64,000 nucleotides of DNA. Source: Thioflexithrix psekupsensis. GTDB lineage: Bacteria > Pseudomonadota > Gammaproteobacteria > Beggiatoales > Beggiatoaceae. The stretch spans positions 124,001-188,000 of the forward strand of contig NZ_MSLT01000018.1 in NCBI RefSeq assembly GCF_002149925.1. The letters are read 5' to 3'. The position numbers were made by a program, and so were the translations under genes. This document shows, one piece after another, positions 25,633 through 34,083 of this stretch (positions are counted from its first letter, which is position 1; the number at the start of each line of letters is the position of its first letter). The notes under the pieces were generated by a model. It was not told the origin of the DNA. It did no database searches and saw only the letters and a program-made list of their open reading frames with translations.

Positions 25633-26601
25633 ATGCGTCAACTCCCCTTTTTTCGTCTTTCAATTTGTACTCTTGTCATCGCCGGCTTAACCGCTTGCAA
25701 CGGAGGTGGTGATAGTACGGAAACCACCACAACGTCTTCCACAACCTCCTCCACAACAACAACGCCCAGTTCATCTACTTCAAATACAAGTGAATTAACA
25801 GTTCAATTTAAAGGCGTGGTCAATGATCAAGATTTCGTTTGTGGTGAAACGTATAGACCTGTTGGGGCGGTGATTCAAGACAGTTATAAAATTAACGATT
25901 TTCGCGTTTATCTTTCGCAATTTAAGCTGCTTAATCAGCATAACGCATCTTATGAGACGCTGTCTTTAACTGTGGATAATAAATGGCAAACCGCAAATAC
26001 CGCTTTGTTGGATTTTGAAAACGGTTGTTTAAACGGCACGCCCGATATGAATACGCAAGTAAAAGCAGTGCTACCTGCGGGCAAATCGATTACAGATTAC
26101 AACGGAATTTGTTTTACGTTAGGTTTACCTTTTGACGAAAATCACGGCGATCCGACGGTTTTACCTTCTCCGTTGAATATTTCGGGCATGTTATGGTCAT
26201 GGACTACAGGGCGTAAATTTATTCGTATTGATGGTATGGGCGATCCAGAGAATTTAAAAGCCAGTTTTGTGGTTCATTTAGGTAGCACAGGCTGTTCCGA
26301 TGTCAACAAACAAGGTCAACAACCCGACGGCCCTTGTACTTATCCTAACACACCTGAGATTTGTTTTAGCAATTTTGATTTTTCTCGCCATCACATTAAA
26401 GTTGATGTCGCACAGATTTTAAAAGAAAGCAATATTGTTTATAACACACCTGATACGGCAGTGGGTTGTATGTCAGGAAATAATGATCCTGAATGTCAAA
26501 CCATTTTGCCATTATTAGGCATTGATTTTACTTATAAGGATGGGGTTAATTTACCTGTTCTTTATCCGAAAAAAGAACAACGCTTTTTTACAGTGCAATA
26601 G
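25633..26601 (+). CDS. MbnP-like copper-binding lipoprotein (metallo-mystery pair four-Cys protein)
   Basis: The 322-residue precursor has a lipoprotein signal with lipobox LTAC (Cys22) and a Ser/Thr linker (about 29-53). The folded domain has the family hallmarks: GLPFDENHGDP, then ISGMLWSWTTGRKFIRIDG with Trp188/Trp190, and VVHLGSTGC (His215, Cys221). Further cysteines are at 70, 132, 160, 235 and 244. In Methylosinus, MbnP binds copper through a kynurenine made from a conserved Trp by the dihaem enzyme MbnH. An mbnH-like gene lies two genes downstream, which supports the assignment. No methanobactin precursor gene is seen, as in many MbnP/MbnH pairs outside mbn operons. It is first in an operon behind a sigma54 promoter. 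Confidence 0.88.
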   Translation: MRQLPFFRLSICTLVIAGLTACNGGGDSTETTTTSSTTSSTTTTPSSSTSNTSELTVQFKGVVNDQDFVCGETYRPVGAVIQDSYKINDFRVYLSQFKLLNQHNASYETLSLTVDNKWQTANTALLDFENGCLNGTPDMNTQVKAVLPAGKSITDYNGICFTLGLPFDENHGDPTVLPSPLNISGMLWSWTTGRKFIRIDGMGDPENLKASFVVHLGSTGCSDVNKQGQQPDGPCTYPNTPEICFSNFDFSRHHIKVDVAQILKESNIVYNTPDTAVGCMSGNNDPECQTILPLLGIDFTYKDGVNLPVLYPKKEQRFFTVQ

Positions 26602-26689
26602 CCGCTATTTTCTTAATAAGAAAACCAATTTCTTAACTCTACTACCTATTTTGGCGGATATGATTCCGCCTTTTTTTAAGTGGTTATCC

Positions 26690-27934
26690 ATGAAACCGTT
26701 ATTTATTTTTCTAGGTTTATTACTGCATAGCATGAATATCTATGCAGATGAACAGCATAAACATGATCATGAGAATAAGGCTAAAGATACACCTGCGTTG
26801 CGTTGGAATATGCAAGGATTAATGAGCGTTGGCACATCAAATGTAGAAAATGATATTTTAATGTCTTTGCAAAAGGGTACGCATGATCCGCAAAAATCAG
26901 GCTTTAATTTACAGCATATTGGTTTATCTGTGGATTTTATGATCGATTCCAGTACAAAATTAGCCGTAGCATTACAAGCCAATGATGAAGAATTTGGTTT
27001 GGAACAGCTTTATTTAAAAACGGATCATTATCAACCCATCACTTTAAAAGTGGGTTATTTTGCGTCGGCTTTTGGGCGTTTAAATGCAGATCATCATGGC
27101 AATTTTTGGCTAGATTATCCTGTGATTAATGCGCGTTTATTAGGCGGAGAAGGAACGCGAGGAATGGGGATTGAATTAGCACATCAATTGCCTGTGAATT
27201 GGTCATCACAAATTAGTTTTTCTATACAAAATGCAGATGATGAAACAGCGATCAGTTTTTTAGGCGAAGGGCATTCACACGGTGACGATGATCAGGATCA
27301 TCAGCATATTAATACAGAAGAATATCCGTTTTACGATGGTGTGGGTGGTACGCCCATTGTGCGCACAAAAAGCAGTCAAATCAGTGACTTCCTTTATACT
27401 CTCCGCTCAACTCAACAGTGGCAGCCGTCTTCTTCTCTGACAGTAAATTGGGGACTTTCGGGCATGAGGGGAGCGAATCGTGCGGGTAAAAACAGTAAAA
27501 CTTATTTGTATGGTACTGATTTAACAGTCATTATTCATTTAACGCCCACGCATACATTAACATGGCAAAGTGAGTGGATGCAACGTCATTTCCAAGTCGG
27601 CGCGTATCAAGATGATATAATGACTATTAAAAACAATACGTTAAAAGATTCTGGCTTTTATTCCCAGTTATTATACCAATTTCACCCGCAGTGGAAAATT
27701 GGATTACGTTATGATGATGCAACAGGCGATCACGCTTTGTTTTACGGACAACGAACGCAAGATGAGTTACGTAGTGATCGTTATCGTATTTCTTCATTAC
27801 TCACATGGTCTCCGTGGCGACCGCTTACTTTTCATTTACAACATAATTATGATGTTGCTGATTTTACGGATAAAAAAGCAAGTACCGTGTGGTTAGGCGC
27901 ATCTTGGACATGGGGAATGGGACATCATGAATAA
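26690..27934 (+). CDS. Outer-membrane beta-barrel protein encoded between mbnP and mbnH
   Basis: The 414-residue product has a signal peptide (MKPLFIFLG...NIYA, about 19 residues) and alternating amphipathic strands ending in an aromatic-rich C-terminal strand (WLGASWTWGMGHHE), as in outer-membrane porin-like proteins. Two His/acid-rich stretches stand out: EQHKHDHE at the mature N-terminus and HSHGDDDQDHQH in a likely loop, both plausible metal-binding sites. I place the start at ATG 26690; the frame is open for 56 codons upstream, but those residues are not a leader and overlap mbnP. Its end overlaps the mbnH-like start by 8 nt, so the genes are coupled. A transport or docking role for the metal system is inference. 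Confidence 0.8.
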   Translation: MKPLFIFLGLLLHSMNIYADEQHKHDHENKAKDTPALRWNMQGLMSVGTSNVENDILMSLQKGTHDPQKSGFNLQHIGLSVDFMIDSSTKLAVALQANDEEFGLEQLYLKTDHYQPITLKVGYFASAFGRLNADHHGNFWLDYPVINARLLGGEGTRGMGIELAHQLPVNWSSQISFSIQNADDETAISFLGEGHSHGDDDQDHQHINTEEYPFYDGVGGTPIVRTKSSQISDFLYTLRSTQQWQPSSSLTVNWGLSGMRGANRAGKNSKTYLYGTDLTVIIHLTPTHTLTWQSEWMQRHFQVGAYQDDIMTIKNNTLKDSGFYSQLLYQFHPQWKIGLRYDDATGDHALFYGQRTQDELRSDRYRISSLLTWSPWRPLTFHLQHNYDVADFTDKKASTVWLGASWTWGMGHHE

Positions 27935-29132
27935 AAATTTTTATGGGATTATTTTATTCGCGCTGGGATTAGTCGGCTGTGGGGGTGGCTCTGAAGAGGG
28001 AATCGCCACGATAAATCAAAGTCAAGCCTTTGTTATTCATAGTAATTATGATTGGAAACTGCCCGCAGGATTTCCTACGCCACGACAACCTTTAGATAAT
28101 CCTATGTCTGCGGCTAAAGTTGAATTGGGACGCTTTTTGTTTTACGATACGCGCATGTCTGTAAACAATACATTTTCTTGTGCCAGTTGCCATGAGCAGC
28201 GTATGGCGTTTACAGATGGACGTAAAACAGCAATCGGGGCAACCGGTGAAATTCATCCGCGTAATAGCATGAGTTTGGTGAATACAGCTTATAATTCAGC
28301 CTTTAATTGGGCGAATCCAATGCTAAAATCATTACATCAACAAGCATTAATTCCCATGTTTGGGGAATTTCCTGTTGAGTTAGGCTGGGCGAATCAAGAA
28401 GAAAAAATTTTGGATAATTTTAGAATAGATGTGTTATATCAAGAACGATTCGCCAAAGCATTTCCCAATGAAACCCATCCTATTAATAGCGGCAATATAA
28501 GTAAAGCGGTGGCCGCTTTTACGGCCAGTTTAATTTCTGGCAATTCTCCTTATGATAAGCAGGTTTATCAAAATCAGAAAAATGCCTTATCCGAATCAGC
28601 GAAACGCGGAATGGAATTGTTTTTTTCTGAAACATTAGAATGTTTTCATTGTCATGGGGGATTTAATTTTACCCAATCTTCTCAGCATGATAAAACCATT
28701 ATTCCCGAAATCGAATTTCACAACACCGGCTTATACAACATTGCTGGCACGGGAGCTTATCCCGATGGCGGACGCGGCTTGTGGGAATCGACATTTAAAG
28801 CCGAAGATATGGGACGTTTTCGTGCGCCCACATTGCGCAATATTGAACTCACTGCGCCTTATATGCACGATGGTTCAATCGCCACTTTGGAGGAAGTTTT
28901 AATGGATCATTATGCCCGCGGTGGACGAATGATTGCCACAGGCGACTATGCGGGCGATGGCAAATTAAACCCATTTAAAAGCGAGTTAATTAATGGTTTT
29001 CGTCTCAGTGCCAGTGAGAAAGAAGATATGATTGCTTTTTTAAAAAGTTTAACTGATTGGGAATTTATTTGTGATGCGCGCTTTAAAGACCCTTTTGGGA
29101 ATATTCCTGATCATCAAAATTGTTTTAAATAG
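27927..29132 (+). CDS. MbnH-like dihaem cytochrome c peroxidase family lipoprotein
   Basis: The 401-residue precursor has a lipobox LVGC (Cys18) and two CXXCH haem sites: CASCH (85-89) and CFHCH (239-243). Family motifs include LGRFLFYDTRMSVNNTFSC, GRKTAIGATGEIHPRNSMSL and FRAPTLRNIELTAPYMHDG. MbnH is a MauG/CcpA relative that forms a bis-Fe(IV) state and oxidises a Trp of MbnP to kynurenine, creating a copper site. Co-occurrence with the MbnP-like gene in one operon is the known signature of the pair. It overlaps the beta-barrel gene by 8 nt and is the last gene before a repeat and an IS630 region. Confidence 0.9.
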   Translation: MNKNFYGIILFALGLVGCGGGSEEGIATINQSQAFVIHSNYDWKLPAGFPTPRQPLDNPMSAAKVELGRFLFYDTRMSVNNTFSCASCHEQRMAFTDGRKTAIGATGEIHPRNSMSLVNTAYNSAFNWANPMLKSLHQQALIPMFGEFPVELGWANQEEKILDNFRIDVLYQERFAKAFPNETHPINSGNISKAVAAFTASLISGNSPYDKQVYQNQKNALSESAKRGMELFFSETLECFHCHGGFNFTQSSQHDKTIIPEIEFHNTGLYNIAGTGAYPDGGRGLWESTFKAEDMGRFRAPTLRNIELTAPYMHDGSIATLEEVLMDHYARGGRMIATGDYAGDGKLNPFKSELINGFRLSASEKEDMIAFLKSLTDWEFICDARFKDPFGNIPDHQNCFK

Positions 29133-29163
29133 ATGAATAATTCAGTTCTGATTCAGGCTGCTA

Positions 29164-29286
29164 TTTTTCTGTCTGAATCAGAGTTTACAGAATTTCATAA
29201 TTTTCAGAATTAAAGAATAAAAAATCTGCTTGCGAGAATCAATTTTGAAAATTCTTGTGTCTGTCAATTCTGATTCTGACAAAATA
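29164..29286. repeat. MITE-like intergenic repeat, copy 1
   Basis: The left arm CTGTCTGAATCAGAGTTTACAGAATT and right arm AATTCTGATTCTGAC form terminal inverted repeats around about 70 bp. The interior TTTTCAGAATTAAAGAATAAA is identical to the reverse complement of part of the copy at 56562-56696. It carries no coding capacity. Confidence 0.7.
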
Positions 29287-29345
29287 AGGATTCTATAAAT
29301 CACGTCCCTTTGCTATACCAAAATTATGTGAGATATAAAAACAAA

Positions 29346-29581
29346 TTAAGTTTTAATATCTAGCTAGATATTAGGTATAAGATACTGTTTAATTTTATTA
29401 AACTTAAACACTTTACCTGACAAAAAGGTCTCAAACATACTAGTGACTTCTTTAAAGCTTGATAGACGATGAAAATTCTTTCTGACCCAATTCTTACCTT
29501 GAAGCCAAATATCCTCGACTGGATTTTGCTCTGGGGCATTAGGCGCAAATCTTAATAAACGAACTTTCCATTCTGATTCTG
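29346..29581 (-). pseudogene. 3' fragment of IS630 transposase of element B
   Basis: The reverse strand matches the last part of the element A transposase, starting at the codons for ...SEWKVRLLRFAP and covering the catalytic-Glu region. One substitution near the end creates an early TAG (complement at 29364-29366). It is cut off from its 5' part by element A. Confidence 0.85.
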
Positions 29582-30712
29582 TACCAATTTTTTCAGAGTC
29601 GTATAATAATACTTTTCAAATAGGAGAGAATAATGAACAAAAGATATGAAGATTTAGAAGAGTTAATGTCAACAGGTGAGGCGAGAGAAGTGAAGCGAGC
29701 GATGGCAGTAAGAATGTCTTTGCTTGGTTTTGTGCGTGCGGAAGCGGCTTTAGCGTGTTGTGTCAGTGTGCAATTTGTGGATAAATGGAAAGCCATTTAT
29801 TTAGCGTCAGGGGTGGAAGGATTAAAGTTAGCGTATAAAGGCTCGCCAGGGTATTTAAAGCCGCGTGAACGAGAAGATGTGATTAATTGGATACAAGAAA
29901 AGAAGACAATAACAATAGAGGAACTAAAGAGATACTTAAAAGAGGAGTATGATGTTTTCTATTCTTCAAATACTTCTTATACTAAATTATTAGAAGAAGC
30001 GAATTTAAGTTATAAGAAGACACACAAAGAGAATTCGGCAAAAGATGAGGTAAAAGTAGAAGCTAAAAAAAAAGAGATTAAGGATTTAATAGATAAGGAG
30101 CGTGAACAGATAGAAAGTGGAGAGGTAATGTACTGGATGCAAGACGAAAGCCATCAGTTGTGGGGAGATATTTGTGGTTATGTTTGGTCGAAAAAAGGAG
30201 AAAGAACGTCAATAAAGATGAGTAATTATCGCACTTCTCAAACGTGGTATGGAGCGGTGAATATTTATACGGGAGAATTTATTTTAGATAGGGCAAAGAA
30301 AGCTGATACAAAATATACGATAGACTTTATTAACTGGCTCATTTACAGATATAAAGAAGCCCGTCATGTGATTATTTGGGATGGTGCAAGTTATCATCGT
30401 TCTGAAGGTTTAAGAACTTATTTAGAGAAATTAAATGGGGGACTTCCAGAATCAGAATGGAAAGTTCGTTTATTAAGATTTGCGCCCAATGCCCCAGAGC
30501 AAAATCCAGTCGAGGATATTTGGCTTCAAGGTAAGAATTGGGTCAGAAAGAATTTTCATCGTCTATCAAGCTTTAAAGAAGTCACTAGTATGTTTGAGAC
30601 CTTTTTGTCAGGTAAAGTGTTTAAGTTTAATAAAATTAAACAGTATCTTATACCTAATATCTATCTAGATATTAGAACTTAATTTGTTTTTATATCTCAC
30701 ATAATTTTGGTA
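29582..30712 (+). mobile_element. IS630-family element A (intact copy)
   Basis: This 1131-bp element has imperfect terminal inverted repeats TACCAATTTTTTCAGAG (left) and TACCAAAATTATGTGAG (right, reverse complement). It lies inside element B in the opposite orientation. The host sequence reads GATTC-TG-GAAG when closed, so TG was duplicated on insertion. It carries one full transposase gene. Confidence 0.9.
29633..30682 (+). CDS. IS630-family transposase (intact)
   Basis: The 349-residue product has an N-terminal helix-turn-helix (about 25-65, ...ACCVSVQFVDKWK) and a winged-helix region. The DDE catalytic core has Asp171 in MQDESHQLW, Asp250 in IIWDGASYH and Glu294 in NPVEDIWLQ, preceded by the characteristic FAPNAPEQNP. 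All three catalytic residues are present and the frame is open, so the protein may be active. GGAGAG precedes the ATG. The nearly identical broken copy around it suggests recent transposition. Confidence 0.95.
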   Translation: MNKRYEDLEELMSTGEAREVKRAMAVRMSLLGFVRAEAALACCVSVQFVDKWKAIYLASGVEGLKLAYKGSPGYLKPREREDVINWIQEKKTITIEELKRYLKEEYDVFYSSNTSYTKLLEEANLSYKKTHKENSAKDEVKVEAKKKEIKDLIDKEREQIESGEVMYWMQDESHQLWGDICGYVWSKKGERTSIKMSNYRTSQTWYGAVNIYTGEFILDRAKKADTKYTIDFINWLIYRYKEARHVIIWDGASYHRSEGLRTYLEKLNGGLPESEWKVRLLRFAPNAPEQNPVEDIWLQGKNWVRKNFHRLSSFKEVTSMFETFLSGKVFKFNKIKQYLIPNIYLDIRT

Positions 30713-31529
30713 TGGAAGTCCCCCATTTAATTTCTCTAAATAAGTTCTTAAACCTTCAGAACGATGATAACTTGCACCATCCCAAATAATCACATGACGG
30801 GCTTCTTTATATCTGTAAATGAGCCAGTTAATAAAGTCTATCGTATATTTTGTATCAGCTTTCTTTGCCCTATCTAAAATAAATTCTCCCGTATAAATAT
30901 TCACCGCTCCATACCACGTTTGAGAAGTACGATAATTACTCATCTTTATTGACGTTCTTTCTCCTTTTTTCGACCAAACATAAGCACAAATATCTCCCCA
31001 CAACTGATGGCTTTCGTCTTGCATCCAGTACATTACCTCTCCACTTTCTATCTGTTCACGCTCCTTATCTATTAAATCCTTAATCTCTTTTTTTTTAGCT
31101 TCTACTTTTACCTCATCTTTTGCCGAATTCTCTTTGTGTGTCTTCTTATAACTTAAATTCGCTTCTTCTAACAATTTAGTATAAGAAGTATTTGAAGAAT
31201 AGAAAACATCATACTCCTCTTTTAAGTATCCCTTTAGCTCCTCCATTGTTATTGTCTTCTTTTCTTGTATCCAATTAATAACCGCTTCTCGTTCACGCGG
31301 CTTTAAATACCCTGGCGAGCCTTTATACGCTAACTTTAATCCTTCCACCCCTGACGCTAAATAAATGGCTTTCCATTTATCCACAAATTGCACACTGACA
31401 CAGCACGCTAAAGCCACTTCCGCACGCACAAAACCAAGCAAAGACATTCATTACTGCCATCGCTCGCTTCACTTCTCTCGCTTCACCTGTTGACATTAAC
31501 TCTTCCAAATCTTCATATCTCTTGTTCAT
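30713..31529 (-). pseudogene. 5' fragment of IS630 transposase of element B (frameshifted)
   Basis: This is a nearly identical copy of the first about 270 codons of the element A transposase on the reverse strand. Compared with A, one T is inserted near codon 24 (GTAATGAATG against GTAAGAATG), which shifts the frame; an internal ATG at 31447 keeps the remaining 250 codons open. The frame runs into the element A end after ...LNGGLP. The gene is therefore broken twice. Confidence 0.88.
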
Positions 31530-31581
31530 TATTCTCTCCTTATTTAAAAAGTATTATTATACAACTCTGAAAAAATTGGTA

Positions 31582-31991
31582 TAGCCGCTTCCGTACTCGC
31601 TGCCGTCAATATCCGCAATGTGAAGCGTGTCGGTCGTGAGTTTTTTTAAAATTCTTAGAGATTTTTATTTTCCTGCAAAAACATTAACGCTTTTTTTCAC
31701 TTTCTCCAATTGCCATTTCCACCGCTTGTTTAGCGATGTCTAAAAATTTTTGGCTTTGTTGGCGTAAGGTAAAACTGGATTGAATTTGGGTGGCGATTTG
31801 GGTTTGGGTTTCTTTTTCTATAAATGGAATATAGAAATTTTCAATAGACTTGTGATCTCAATTAAAATAGCGTCTCATCATCTTTCATCATCATCTTCTT
31901 ATTCCAACAAAATAAAGAATGGTACAATAGAAACCTATGGATGTTGAACAGAAAGGGAACACCTTAGTTTATTGTTTAATGAGTCAGGATT
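31582..31991. other. Degenerate intergenic region between IS630 and amiC
   Basis: After the TA target duplicate, about 70 bp read on the minus strand as LTTDTLHIADIDGSEYGSG, a possible fragment of an unidentified gene cut by the IS. The hsdS remnant (31684-31857) follows. The last 130 bp should hold the amiC promoter; TACAAT at 31923-31928 is a -10 candidate without a good -35. Confidence 0.4.
31684..31857 (-). pseudogene. Remnant of a type I restriction specificity subunit (hsdS) C-terminus
   Basis: The reverse-strand frame reads KSIENFYIPFIEKETQ, then QSSFTLRQQSQKFLDIAKQA and VEMAIGESEKKR before a stop. The IPFIEKETQTQIA segment followed by the LAKxAVExAI helix is the typical end of HsdS proteins. 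Only about 58 codons remain and the frame is closed by a TGA just upstream. No hsdM or hsdR is present nearby, so this is a leftover of a lost restriction-modification locus. Confidence 0.6.
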
Positions 31992-33257
31992 ATGAATGGG
32001 ATATTGCGTTTTATTGCACTGATTTTACTTTTTCTATTGACCGCGCCCTTGCAGGCATTCTTAACCCAAATTAACAGCGTGCGATTGTGGCAAGAAAGCC
32101 CAGATAGTATACGCTTGGTGTTCGACATGAGCGCACCTGCGGAATATAAATTCTTTGCTTTATCCAATCCAGAACGGTTAGTGATTGATTTTAAAAATAC
32201 GACGCTGCCATCACTACCTCAGTTTGCCGAAACGGATTTATTAAAAAAAATTCGCAGCGCACCGCGTCATCAACACGATTTGCGGGTGGTGTTAGATTTA
32301 AAACAAGCCGCACAAGCCAAAACTTTTACCATCGCGCCCGCAGATGGTTACGGACATCGTTTAATTGTACAGATTAGTCCGCATCAAGTGGCTTCTTCTG
32401 CGACTAAAAATACCCTCACTCCTCCCCCAGTAAAAGCCAGTGCCAATCCAGAAGTTAAACCCAAAAAAACGACTCCGTCCCCTGTTATCAATCCATCTGC
32501 TTCAGTCCCTGCTCCGATTTTGCCTTTAGCCCACCGGGCAGGGCGACGTGATTTGATCATTGCAGTTGATGCAGGTCATGGTGGGATTGATCCCGGTGCC
32601 ATTGGTAAAAATGGCACTAGGGAAAAAACAGTCGTTTTAGCCATTGCCAGAGAATTGGCCGCTCTGATTAACCAACAACCCGGAATGCAAGCGGTGTTGG
32701 TACGTGATGGCGATTATTATTTAAAATTGCGCCAACGCATTGATATGGCAAGAGAACATCAGGCTGATCTGTTTATTTCCATTCACGCCGATGCCTACGA
32801 AGACCCAACAGCACGGGGAGCATCAGTTTACATGCTGTCACGTAGCGGTGCCAGCAGCGAAGCCGCTAACTGGTTGGCTGAAAAAGAAAATGCCGCCGAT
32901 CTGATGGGCGGGGTCAGTCTGAATGATAAAGATGATTTATTGGCATCTGTGCTGTTAGATTTGTCGCAAACCGGCACATTAGAAGCCAGTGCGCATTTAG
33001 CCGAATCCGTATTTAACCAGTTAAAGAAAGTCGGAAAAACCCACCACAAACGTGTGCAACAAGCCGCTTTTATGGTGCTGCGTTCGCCAGACATTCCGTC
33101 TATTTTGGTAGAGACTGCATTTATCTCTAATTTGGAAGAAGAAAGAAAATTGAATGATCCCCATTACCGCAGTCAAATTGCCCGCGTTATTTTAGACGGA
33201 ATTAAAGACTATGCCAAAAACCACGCACCACCGGGAACGGTTTTAGCCAAACAGTAA
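31992..33257 (+). CDS. amiC: N-acetylmuramoyl-L-alanine amidase (AmiC/AmiB type)
   Basis: This periplasmic zinc amidase splits septal peptidoglycan during cell separation. The 421-residue product has a signal peptide (about 1-22), an AMIN domain (about 25-125; VRLWQESPDSIRLVFDMSAP, NPERLVIDFKNT) and a Pro/Lys-rich linker. The Amidase_3 domain (about 185-412) has the zinc ligand His196 in DAGHGGIDPG, a Glu in REKTVVLAIA, His in FISIHADAY and the catalytic Glu in SILVETAFISN. The AMIN domain targets the septum; an EnvC/NlpD-type activator is not encoded nearby. A strong terminator follows. Confidence 0.94.
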   Translation: MNGILRFIALILLFLLTAPLQAFLTQINSVRLWQESPDSIRLVFDMSAPAEYKFFALSNPERLVIDFKNTTLPSLPQFAETDLLKKIRSAPRHQHDLRVVLDLKQAAQAKTFTIAPADGYGHRLIVQISPHQVASSATKNTLTPPPVKASANPEVKPKKTTPSPVINPSASVPAPILPLAHRAGRRDLIIAVDAGHGGIDPGAIGKNGTREKTVVLAIARELAALINQQPGMQAVLVRDGDYYLKLRQRIDMAREHQADLFISIHADAYEDPTARGASVYMLSRSGASSEAANWLAEKENAADLMGGVSLNDKDDLLASVLLDLSQTGTLEASAHLAESVFNQLKKVGKTHHKRVQQAAFMVLRSPDIPSILVETAFISNLEEERKLNDPHYRSQIARVILDGIKDYAKNHAPPGTVLAKQ

Positions 33258-33306
33258 TAATTTAATCGCCTAATAACGACTTTATTAAAAAAGCCTTCAA
33301 AAAAAC

Positions 33307-33335
33307 TTCCCCGCAACTGTGATCGCTGCGGGGAA
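33307..33335 (+). terminator. Terminator after amiC
   Basis: TTCCCCGCA (33307-33315) pairs perfectly with TGCGGGGAA (33327-33335) across an 11-nt loop, followed by ATTTTT. It may also serve the convergent gene at 33368. Confidence 0.9.
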
Positions 33336-33367
33336 ATTTTTGGGTTAAAACGCCTCGTGATGCGCAT

Positions 33368-33907
33368 TTAACGCGGCACTAAGCTGATCTCAACAACAAC
33401 AGTACCGGGTTTTAAATCCGGTTGATAAGACATACTCAATGATTGCGTATGGGAATAAATGGTGCGCCCAATAATTTGTGCGCGCAATTTCGCCATTTGT
33501 GGCGATAAGGCTTTATTCTTATCGGAAGTGGGCCCGGCAATCACCTTAACTTGGTGCAACGGCGACAAGTGAGAGGCACTCAACAATTCTTCCAGTTTTT
33601 GCTGTTGCTGGGCGGTTAATTGACTGTTATTCGTGCCAAACTCAAGTACAATTCGCTGTTGCAGAGGGCCTTGTGGCGGAGTGACGACGGTGGCATCGGC
33701 GGCGGCAGTGACATTGGGAATGGCCAACGTTGCCCCGCGACGCGATGCACTTACCGAATGCCCTGCGGCCATCATGGCTTCCAGTGCTTGTAAATCATTC
33801 GCTGCATTGCGACTCTGTCCTAAATAATCAATAAACCATGTAATTAGGGACAAATTCACCAAAAATAAAACTGCAAGAATGACGGTATTAAAAAATGTTT
33901 TGTACAT
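33368..33907 (-). CDS. Single-span membrane protein, weakly OmpA-like C-terminus
   Basis: I do not recognise this gene. The 179-residue product has one N-terminal membrane helix (about 6-28) and an Ala/Thr linker. A C-terminal domain (about 85-178) includes QRIVLEFGTNNSQLTAQQQQ, VKVIAGPTSDKNKAL and PQMAKLRAQIIGRTI. The pattern of a beta strand, a helix, a strand with an acidic residue and a helix with an Arg-Ala pair recalls OmpA-like peptidoglycan-binding domains, but the key Asp and Arg positions are not clear. It stands alone, convergent with amiC and divergent from fdxA. A cell-envelope role is a guess. Confidence 0.7.
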   Translation of the reverse strand: MYKTFFNTVILAVLFLVNLSLITWFIDYLGQSRNAANDLQALEAMMAAGHSVSASRRGATLAIPNVTAAADATVVTPPQGPLQQRIVLEFGTNNSQLTAQQQQKLEELLSASHLSPLHQVKVIAGPTSDKNKALSPQMAKLRAQIIGRTIYSHTQSLSMSYQPDLKPGTVVVEISLVPR

Positions 33908-34083
33908 ACCTAACCAACGTTGTCTTGTGGGGAGTGACTGTATCTATCGTAACACCATAGCGCAAAACCCGTGCCTATTTCATGGCTTTTAGGACAACGA
34001 GCAGGGTTGTTGTTGGCTTAATACGGAATCAACACTAAAATAGTGAACCGTTCCATTTATGTAAAAAGAGGTCAAATTTTACC

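Larger units (their letters stand above)
29316..31581 (-). mobile_element. IS630-family element B, split by insertion of a sister copy
   Basis: Element B runs from TACCAAAATT (29316) to AATTTTTTCAGAG-type end sequence (31581, in reverse) and is flanked by a TA duplication (29314-29315 and 31582-31583), the usual IS630 target. Its two parts, 29316-29581 and 30713-31581, add up to about 1133 bp and are separated by the intact element A in opposite orientation. A duplicated TG (29580-29581 and 30713-30714) marks that second insertion. Confidence 0.85.

Noticed and set aside
29360-29548. Separate 62-codon gene left of the intact transposase
   Set aside because: It is an out-of-frame reading of the transposase 3' fragment of element B; the same frame occurs inside element A.
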